Of a DNA stretch of 64,000 nucleotides, positions 56,399 to 64,000 are shown piece by piece. The notes below the pieces were generated by a model, which saw only the letters and a list, made by a program, of their open reading frames with translations, had not been told where the DNA came from and searched no databases. Every line of letters starts with the position of its first letter. Position 1 is the stretch's first letter. Made by a program: the position numbers and the translations under genes. The stretch comes from Adineta steineri (Eukaryota > Rotifera > Eurotatoria > Adinetida > Adinetidae). The stretch lies in NCBI GenBank assembly GCA_905250115.1, contig CAJNOI010000012.1, positions 624,619-688,618 on the forward strand. Direction: 5' to 3'.

Positions 56399-57009
56399 AT
56401 TCAAATTCAATAAATAAAATAAACAATAATTGATGATAAATAGTTATCTTATTTCTGTGTAAAATAACATAAATATCTGTATTCTTATATACTCTCACAA
56501 ATATTTGCAGAAGAAAAGGTCGTGCGTTGGCGTATGTACATACATGTACATACATGTACAAAACTATCACCTGGATTTTCTTTTATTAATCAATCACAAA
56601 TTTCAATTCTTTTTTTTTATCAAATATTTATATACGATGTTCAACTGAATTAAATAAAGATAAAACAAACATCAATTAAGATAAATTTTTCATGTATTTC
56701 ACTCTCTTTTTTGATCGTTACTCTTTTTTTTACAGTAAAAAATTCTGTAATTTCATTTTTATTTAGATTTTTACGAAATTTGAAAATAAAAACTAAAATA
56801 ATCGTTATGATTTAATCTTATTTTATAAGTTTTATGAGAAAAAAACAACTAAGGATACTTATGATGACTAGAAAAAAGCTGAGTCATTTTGTCTAATTGA
56901 CGGTTGATGAAGCATAACTGTACTTGATTTATTCATTCTTTTTCGTTTATACTTGTTATTATTCGATAAATATCCTTCGAAAAAAAACGTGATATATTAA
57001 ATAAAACAA
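56399..57009. other. intergenic, divergent promoters
   Basis: This lies between the divergent transporter and nuclear receptor genes. A short tandem repeat of ACATACATGT lies at 56536-56559. Nothing else assigned. Confidence 0.4.
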
Positions 57010-58806
57010 ATGGATAATGAAAATAGAGTGATAATTCTAACATCAAATGAAGATTTAATTAATCAATTATCGGCAAATAAAATTCCAGATACACATACAA
57101 TTAATTTCAATTATCTTGATAATTTATCTCAACTTGTTTGTATTCATTTTTAAATAAAGAACAAAATTTATGTTTTTATTTTCTTAATAGAATTCAAAAA
57201 TTGATAAATTCAATGATCGTATTTGTGTTATTTGTCGTAATGTTGCTATTGGATATAATTATGATGTACTTACTTGTGCTTCATGTCGAATATTTTTTTA
57301 TCGAAATCAAAATCAAAGAGTAATGAAATTTTTATTTATTAATCTTAAATTAATTGAAGATTAGTTTTTTTTAGAACAAATTAAAATGTTTATTACGTCA
57401 AGGTCAATGTTCAATAGATTATAAACATGATCGAAAATGTCCACGATGTCGATTGGATCGTTGTTTTCAAGTGGGAATGAGAAAAGATCTTAGAATTAAT
57501 CATCAACAAAAACGACATATTTCATCAAAATCTGTTTCACAACCAACTCATACGACTGATAATGTAAGATTTTCTTATACTTTAATTCTACACAATGGGT
57601 AAATGCAGATTTGGAATCTTTAGCATTTTCCATTGAAATTAGTTGATTTCGTACTATCAAAGTAATTGTAACATTTAAACACAAAACGTTACTAAGAACA
57701 TGCTCAAAAAGTACTGAGGATGCTCATGGTTCCAAATCTGCGTTTTATTCTTGACTCTACAACCGGGTTCATTAGAACAAATACACATTTATATCATATA
57801 CTTTACTTTTGGCATCGATCCTGATGAACGAAAGCTCATATAAATCGTAGTTAGATTGTTGAGTAAATCAGTTTATCTTTTTTAAATTTTGTATCGAAAA
57901 AAGAAAAGTTAGAGATGTCCGGAGTTTCATTCCTTAAATAACTCGAAATCCGACTAAAAAATCATTTTTGTGCATTATTTATTATTGAATTTGTTATTTA
58001 AATAGTTAATGATGGATATTGTTAAAGAAGATGATATTATTTTGATTTGTGATAATAAAAATGAATTGTTATCTGCTGAAGATTTGTTAATAATTGAAAA
58101 TATTCGTTCATCATTTGTATTAATATTTCAAGATCATAATAATCAATGTTCATGTGTTGATATATCAAATCGTATATGTGCTCTTGTATCTTGGTCACAA
58201 TTTGCAAGTCGAAATATATTAGATTCTATTAAATTTTTTCGTAAAATAAATCAATTTGAACAATTAAATATTGATGATCGATTTATTTTAATAAAATATA
58301 ATATTTTTTCACTTTTTTTAATATTAAAATGTTTTTATTTTAAACGATCAAATGATTGTTGTTCATATGATAATAATCAACTTGCAGAAAAACATCGACA
58401 ATTCTTTCTATTATGTGGAGATTCATATGGTATACGTGATATGTTTGTTAATTTAATTCATTCACTTGTTAAAATAACTGAACAAGATCCAATATTTTTA
58501 TCATTTTTATTAATAATTCTTTTATTTAGTCAAGGTTTATCAATGAATGAAAATGAACCAACTTTAAAAGATTCATTAATTGTTAATCAATTTCAATCTT
58601 ATTATATTGAATTACTTTGGAAATATTTAATTAATAAACAAGGTGAAATTAAAACTTGGAAATGTTTTACTCATTTAATTACAATTATTATTCGAATTCA
58701 ATCAGTTGGAAAAATAATTCGAGAATTTTTTCGTATACAATCAATTACATCAGACGTTATGGATCAAATTGAACCACTTGTGCATACTCTTCTACTTATT
58801 CAATAA
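57010..58806 (+). CDS. divergent nuclear hormone receptor
   Basis: Four exons, all phase 0 (57010-57135, 57191-57319, 57375-57563, 58006-58806), give 414 residues. Two C4 zinc fingers: CVIC-x13-CASC, then KCLLRQGQC-x9-CPRC followed by RLDRCFQVGM. The P-box region reads CASCRIFFYR where CEGCKxFFKR is usual, so DNA-site preference is probably unusual. The finger-2 spacing has one extra residue. The last exon (267 codons) is helical and includes SWSQFASRN and INQFEQLNIDDRFILIKYN, as in ligand-binding-domain helices 3-5; it ends in HTLLLIQ. A nuclear transcription factor with unknown ligand. Intron 3 is 442 bases long and holds an inverted repeat. Confidence 0.85.
57601..57746. repeat. inverted repeat in a receptor intron (MITE-like)
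   Basis: Arms at 57601-57630 and 57716-57746 share AATGCAGATTTGGAA / TTCCAAATCTGCGTTTT and AGCAT / ATGCT with small mismatches. The centre has a weaker palindrome (GTAATTGTAACATTT / AAACGTTAC). It accounts for part of the unusual length of the 442-base intron 57564-58005. Confidence 0.7.
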
Positions 58807-59682
58807 TTTCATTTTTTATTTATTTAACAAATGAAATAATTTATCAGAAACATTTTTTTTCATTAAATATTTCCTCTTATATCAAATTAATAAAATACAT
58901 TTACTCAAATAATTAAAATTATTCAAATCAACACATTTGGACATTGTTGATCAACCCCATTGAATTATATATCAATTGAAAGAACTCAAGTTCACCAATC
59001 CGATAGTCGGATTGTATTGGATTTTTATAAAATCGATGAAATCCCACACGAGTTGTGGCGGATCCCTAATAATGTCCCCAGACATTAATTAGTAACCAAT
59101 TAGTAAAATAGAATTTTACGGTCGAATTTCTATGTAGATTTATTGTCCGGAATCCGATTGTATCCGGTATTGGATTTATTAATCTGAGAACACGCTAAAA
59201 TTTATATTTTGATACTATTTTCACTGAATTTTCATTGAATTTTTGAAGCAAAAAACTATTAACAAAGTAAATTATTTTATGATTGTTGATTCAATAATTG
59301 ACCGTATTATAGTCTACTTACTGTCAGAATGAATTAATAGGAAAAATATGCTTTTTTCATAGTATTGATGATTTTTGATTATTAATGAGCCTTTTTAATA
59401 GAGTACAGTAGAATCTATAACAGAACTGATGTCACATTTAGAGTCAGCGTCGAAAACTGAGTTGTCAGTGAGAGCGAGAGCACAGTTCAAAAAGAAACAA
59501 ATATCTACATTTTCAAGAGAACGAGAATTTTTTCATCAAGATATTTATATTATTTAAGAGCAATGTTACTCAAGAATGAAATCGAAGAATGATGATATTA
59601 TACAGCAATGATAACATAGAAGGACAATAAATAGTAAAAGAATTGTGGCTATCGACACACATGCTTCTTGCCATAGTTTAGT
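58807..59682. other. intergenic, convergent gene ends
   Basis: AT-rich. Two related GGATTGTATTGGATTTTTAT / CCGATTGTATCCGGTATTGG stretches (about 59007 and 59153) hint at a decayed repeat. No gene seen. Confidence 0.35.
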
Positions 59683-60603
59683 TTAAAATCTTTGAAATGT
59701 CACATCAGATACCAATGAAGAAATTGTATCGGCTTTATTGGAAAATATGTTACGATGCTTAAATTTTGTGCTCTCATAGGTAAGAAATACCAAAAGACCC
59801 GATATATCTATAAGAAATACTACGCTCAAAATAGCCATCGTTATTCCCGTGCGACTAATATTCATTGCACCTAGTATTATAAGAGCCACAGGGGGACTTA
59901 ATGTAATCAGAGTCACCAAAAAAAATTTTAAACATAGCTTGAGTAAATGCCACTTTTGTAATGAAAAATCAATAATTTTCGTTTCATTCATCTCTCTGCC
60001 AGTATGACTCGACTTCTTTCGCTGTAACACATGAAGTAAAAAACGTAAAAATATATTCACGAACCATCCAAATACTTGAAGTAATCCACCACATAGACCA
60101 GTTTGATTTAGTATATCTACAGTTCCTATGTTTTGTTTGATCCAACGATAACAAACGAGACTTCCTAGTGACGTATCAATTCTTGTATCAGATGAATTAC
60201 AAAAAAAATATGTATTATTAATAGTTGTATAACAGTCCATTTCAGCATCCGATGGACATTTACTATTCGGCGCCACATAATGACTAATTAAAATAAGTTC
60301 AGAAATGAAAAGAACAAATGTTGCTGTTAAGACAGCTGTTGCCATAATAAGTAAGGCCAGAGCAGGTAGAAAACCAAACGTAGTTGCTGGCAAATCAATT
60401 TGTACACCATAAATATCAAGAAATTCTCTGCTGTTAGATAGAGTTGCTTCATAGTGTTTAATTGAAAACAATACTTCAATCATACGATAAAATGTTCTAG
60501 AACGCCAGCGTATAAGAAAGAATAAAACAGCAAAGATTACAACAGCCATACCAAAAGATATACTAAAACCAGCAATAATATATTCTTGATGGCTCCAAGT
60601 CAT
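59683..60603 (-). CDS. four-helix membrane protein, family not recognised
   Basis: A single exon of 306 residues. Hydrophobic segments at about 10-32, 78-108, 170-190 and 225-275 (probably two helices there) give a polytopic membrane protein. An extracellular loop (about 110-165) holds several cysteines (SKCPSDAEMDCYTTINN, FFCNSS, VCYRW, LCGG) and N-glycosylation sites. I recognise no family. The conserved disulfide-type loop between helices 2 and 3 recalls tetraspan-type proteins but lacks their signature. Start at the first ATG; no splice sites needed. Confidence 0.7.
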   Translation of the reverse strand: MTWSHQEYIIAGFSISFGMAVVIFAVLFFLIRWRSRTFYRMIEVLFSIKHYEATLSNSREFLDIYGVQIDLPATTFGFLPALALLIMATAVLTATFVLFISELILISHYVAPNSKCPSDAEMDCYTTINNTYFFCNSSDTRIDTSLGSLVCYRWIKQNIGTVDILNQTGLCGGLLQVFGWFVNIFLRFLLHVLQRKKSSHTGREMNETKIIDFSLQKWHLLKLCLKFFLVTLITLSPPVALIILGAMNISRTGITMAILSVVFLIDISGLLVFLTYESTKFKHRNIFSNKADTISSLVSDVTFQRF

Positions 60604-62923
60604 TCTGTATAGTTATAAGTTCACGTATAAAATAATTAAGTTAGCAACAGAAAAGATCAAATCTTAAAACAAACGACAATAAAAGTAACTTTTTTTTTCA
60701 AAAGTGAATTTTTAAGAAGAGAAGATTCTATATTCTTCCGATAAATTTACTTTATGTAATTTAATCTGAATAAGCATTATATGAGAGGTCTCTTTCACTT
60801 GTAGAAAAAATAAAATGCAAATTTATAATACGCAGTTGAAAGCATATATTAAGAAGAAATTTAATCTTTTCTTTTAGTATTAACATACTACTAGATCAGA
60901 AGAAACTATAACTCTATCAATCACTGATGGAAACTTTTCATCTAAATTACATCTGTACAGCTCATACTCATGAGCGAAAGCACTACTTATTTAACTCAAA
61001 CATGTGAGAAATTAGAGTTATCATTTTTTGAACGCTTTTTTGTAGGTACCGTTAGTAACTTTCGTGGAACTATTTGGATATACTATCTAATGCCTCATTG
61101 GTCATTTCTTAAGGATTATTTGGTCGAAAAAAATGTTTTTACATACATATTTATATCTAATAGTACAAATGGAGACATTTATAATAGAAATAAATGTTTA
61201 ATAAACGAATATGCAAAGTATTGAGATATTGTTTGAGTCTTTTTAGCAGATTCTTCGATAGCATATCGTCAGAACACAGGCCTAATCTGAATGCTACTGA
61301 ACTAGTCTAGAACATTGATAATTTAGATGAAAGAATTGAATAAGTCATCAACAGAGCTAATTTCTTCTATCTGGTGAAAGATTATTATCTACTAGTACTG
61401 ACTATCCTAACTAAAAAAACATCGCTACCCCGAAATCCAATACGACAAACGAAAAGTTTCCATAAAACTACCTAAATGTGACTAGGATATTTGTTCTGAG
61501 TCAGAGCCAAGCTATCGTGAAACACGGCTATTAAGAAGCTTAATCAACGGTCCATAATCTATATATAAATTCTATGCATTCAAAAAAAAGCTCCGATTGA
61601 TTGTATCAAAATGCCATTGTCTTTAACAAATCCTAATATTTGCATAGAAAGGTATCAACCGAAAGTGAATTACGTCTTATCTTAGTGTGGAAAGAAAAAA
61701 CGTCATAATGACGTTTTAAATTGAGTTTCATATGTCAATATATTGCCAATTGGTTCGCGATCGAATAAAGAATACAATGTATGTCAAACAAAAAAATGAG
61801 ACTGATCACGTTAATTATGTTTTTTTTCCTAAATTTTTATTTCATAAAGGAGAACTTATTGTTACAACTCAAGTACATGTAGTAATAAAACAATAATAAC
61901 AACAGTGATATGTCGTTGTAAAAAAATACGATGTGTTTCAAGATAAATAGTGAATAAAAGATAGAAGACATGCTTTTTTTCTCAACACCAACAAATTCTC
62001 GTTAAAGAAATCCCACTCACAGCCGTATATATGTGGAAATTAGTAGTATTACTTTATTTTTCTTTTACTTTATAACCAAGAATAAAGATTTTTTTTTTCT
62101 TATCGAAACGTATTTTTTTAATTTGTTAAAGCACCTACCAAAAAACTATGATATTAAATAGTTACCTATAATATGGAAATGACGATGATGACAAAAAAGA
62201 GCATGAATAAATGTATTCTGTTTTTATACAGGGTATTTGCATATGTACTTACTGCATGAAAAACAATATCTTTATCCTTTATTTTAACTTTATTTTTGCA
62301 AATAAAGATTACCTTTATCTTTATCTTTATTTCTTTATCTTTCTTCTTTATAAAACAAGTAACGCTCGTTTAAAGACTCGCTCAGCCCCTTCTCGTAGAA
62401 ATCGCGTTACTAAACAATTACCAAGCTATTGATTCATATAATTATACAAAAGAGAAATCAGATTTGAATTCTTTGCCTCCGATTACCCTTCGGTTAACCC
62501 TTATAAAAAAATTCCTTTCATATCTTTATCTAATTTTTGGGCCAATCAGTGAAGTGCGAACATACAAGCAAGCAGACAATGTATGTTTGCAAGACTCTTC
62601 TCTACGAAAAGGAGAATAAAAAAAGATAAAGTAACACCCCAGGGTGTGTGTTGGTGTGGGTATGGTATAAAAACAATACCCACACCCTCAAAAAATCTAT
62701 CCTACCCATTCTACAGCCTCACTCTCAAAATAAAAACTGTATAAAATGAATTATTTAGTTCGTTTTTTGCTCACATGATAAATATTATTATTCATATTTT
62801 AGTACTTTAAATACTTTCACTAATTAGATTAGAGTATAGAAGCAGCAGATGTTTATTTTGTTGAAGAAAAAATATTCGAAAGATAATTTAATTATAAAAG
62901 TCATATTAAAGTCTTTGAATGGA
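60604..62923. other. 2.3-kb intergenic region
   Basis: An 84-codon frame at 60970-61224 is not supported by any domain. A near-perfect palindrome AAACGTCATAATGACGTTT lies at 61701-61719, and the foldback at 62641-62692. CTTTATCTTTAT simple sequence lies at 62310-62343. No gene called. Confidence 0.4.
62641..62692. repeat. telomere-like foldback element
   Basis: The left arm AGGGTGTGTGTTGGTGTGGG leads into TATGGTAT. The right arm AATACCCACACCCTCA pairs well with the inner GTGTGGGTAT. One of the clearest copies. Confidence 0.75.
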
Positions 62924-64000
62924 TTATGTCGCATGCAACTTTTCATGGCTGGATAGTTGCTTATTGATCAATCGTTGAAATGGTTTTTCAACGAAAATGA
63001 ACCAAATGACAGATATGATGAGACAAATTATGAATACAAGTATTAGGCATATAATTGTTAGAATATCGATTGAGTACCGTGTAGGATCAAATATATGACT
63101 GTGAGTCATTATCAATTCCAATGCAATTCGACAATGAATTATATATATATAATAACTCAGTTTAGCAAGTGGTGTCCATACAGGATGCGATAAAAATGAT
63201 CTAATCCATGGACTATAGTAAGGATGTGTGGATGGACAAATAGCTGAAAAGAGAATAAATGCTTGGGATATTGAAAATATTTGTCGTAATATGGAAACCA
63301 TAATTGTTAATACTACATCACTGATTTCATTTGGTTCAGTTGGTATCGTCGATATGATCATAAATAGAAAAATGAATGTTAAATAAGTATACTTTTTAAT
63401 CGTTCCGTAACGAATCATAGTGTTATTTTTTGCATTGATTAAATTAAATGCGAGAATAGATCCAATTATAAAACTTGAATATCGACCTGGTATTGACAAG
63501 TATATCAGTTCTGCGAACGATTTTATTGGACTGGGATCAATCACCTTCTCGAATCCCAGTGTGACATTGTATTCATTTGTAACCCAATCAATAAACCGTT
63601 GCGGCATTCCTAATGCCAAGGCATTATTATGATATACATGCACCAACAAATTCATAGTCTTTGGATTAAAAACAAGCATTACATAAACAATGGACAATAT
63701 AACAAGTATATATAATGCTAAATAAGTTCTCTGATAATTCGATTTGGAGCTGATAACAATATGAAGAATGATGGGTAGTATAATATGCAGTTGCATATCA
63801 AGACTGACACTCCAGAGTATAACAAAACCCCATGACCATTGATCCGTACTAATATAGTTTTGATAAAATAGCCAGAAACTTGTCCAGTTTCCTTGGGATT
63901 CACCTAATATCAACATTATTATAGTAATCAGCAAGATTCCCGGCCAATAACGACAGGCACGTTTCATTATATATAAAGGATATTCTTTCAATGAGAAAGA
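62924..64000 (-). CDS. acyltransferase-3 / nrf-6-like membrane protein (5' part outside window)
   Basis: At least 358 residues, open to the window edge, so the N-terminal part lies to the right. Early on, RACRYWPGILL carries the RxxR-type motif of acyltransferase-3 proteins. WSVSLDMQLHIILP follows, the E/D-x-x-x-H-type helix conserved in nrf-6 and oac proteins. At least eight more hydrophobic helices follow. LAKLSYYIYIIH and the terminal FVEKPFQRL are hallmarks of the family. Animal members (nose-resistant-to-fluoxetine type) usually have a secreted NRF domain in front, which should lie beyond the edge. They are thought to acylate extracellular or lipid substrates in ER or plasma membrane. 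Confidence 0.87.
   Translation of the reverse strand, partial: SFSLKEYPLYIMKRACRYWPGILLITIIMLILGESQGNWTSFWLFYQNYISTDQWSWGFVILWSVSLDMQLHIILPIILHIVISSKSNYQRTYLALYILVILSIVYVMLVFNPKTMNLLVHVYHNNALALGMPQRFIDWVTNEYNVTLGFEKVIDPSPIKSFAELIYLSIPGRYSSFIIGSILAFNLINAKNNTMIRYGTIKKYTYLTFIFLFMIISTIPTEPNEISDVVLTIMVSILRQIFSISQAFILFSAICPSTHPYYSPWIRSFLSHPVWTPLAKLSYYIYIIHCRIALELIMTHSHIFDPTRYSIDILTIICLILVFIICLIISVIWFIFVEKPFQRLINKQLSSHEKLHAT

Noticed and set aside
60970..61224. 84-codon frame on plus
   Set aside because: It starts with plausible residues but has no homologous feature and no splice extension; too weak to call.
61701..61719. Palindrome AAACGTCATAATGACGTTT as a regulatory site
   Set aside because: It resembles two CRE-like half sites but is far from any gene start; one short palindrome in 64 kb is not significant by itself.
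20838..62692. Foldback elements read as a CRISPR array
   Set aside because: They are dispersed over tens of kb, are themselves palindromic, lack regular spacers and lie in an intron-containing eukaryotic genome.

Overview
The window looks like a piece of a bdelloid rotifer genome (Rotaria/Adineta type). This is an inference from gene content and architecture, not from a database search. The DNA is very AT-rich. Genes are small, with many short GT-AG introns (about 45-60 bp) plus a few longer ones. Several families are ones I associate with bdelloids: an ADP-ribosyltransferase fused to TPRs, an NHL-repeat remnant, an F-box remnant, rhodopsin-like receptors, a divergent nuclear receptor and an nrf-6-like acyltransferase. 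Many enzymes look bacterial, fungal or plant-like, which fits the large horizontal-transfer load known for bdelloids.

Layout. 1-8.6 kb: AT-rich DNA, a CotA-like multicopper oxidase (-), a 26-bp minisatellite, a broken unrecognised gene, and two copies of a dispersed repeat. 8.7-16.9 kb: a seven-exon purple acid phosphatase with an N-terminal EF hand (+), a secreted WAP-like peptide (-), a seven-helix receptor (+), a nucleoside hydrolase (-), an orphan exon, and a type I membrane protein with PPPY motifs (-). 17.1-22.6 kb: a 100-N gap, a receptor gene whose ectodomain is built of repeated phase-1 exons (+), and a secreted PAN-like/LamG protein (+). 22.9-30.3 kb: a serine racemase/threonine dehydratase-type PLP enzyme, an esterase with a discoidin-like domain, a threonine-rich mucin-like gene and a Cys-rich type II membrane protein, all on the minus strand. 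30.3-34.4 kb: gene-free AT-rich DNA with a MITE-like inverted repeat.

34.4-43.2 kb: a plant-type pathogen-related protein with a CaaX-like end (+), an orphan exon, a small secreted SH3-like protein (+), an F-box pseudogene, and the ADP-ribosyltransferase-TPR protein (-). 44.3-54.1 kb: an 87-residue protein that is 44 percent cysteine, a GH43-like protein cut by a second 100-N gap, an ISG12/IFI27-like protein, a secreted M23 peptidase, a METTL24-like methyltransferase, an orphan exon, an NHL fragment and a vWA protein. 54.8-64 kb: a fungal-type MFS transporter, a nuclear receptor, a four-helix membrane protein and the 3' part of an acyltransferase.

The most unusual feature is a family of about 16 short foldback elements at 2.9-62.7 kb, densest from 36 to 63 kb. 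Each has a G-rich arm made of GGTGTGGG-like, telomere-resembling sequence, a spacer, then the C-rich complement. Complete copies are bounded by TTGAGGG / CCCTCAA. The order is always G-rich then C-rich, the polarity of a head-to-head telomere junction. None interrupts an intact exon. A second class of AT-rich inverted repeats sits in two unusually long introns and in intergenic DNA.

No operon-like or pathway-level linkage between the genes is visible. Exon boundaries were derived by hand from splice consensus and phase continuity; transcripts were not available.
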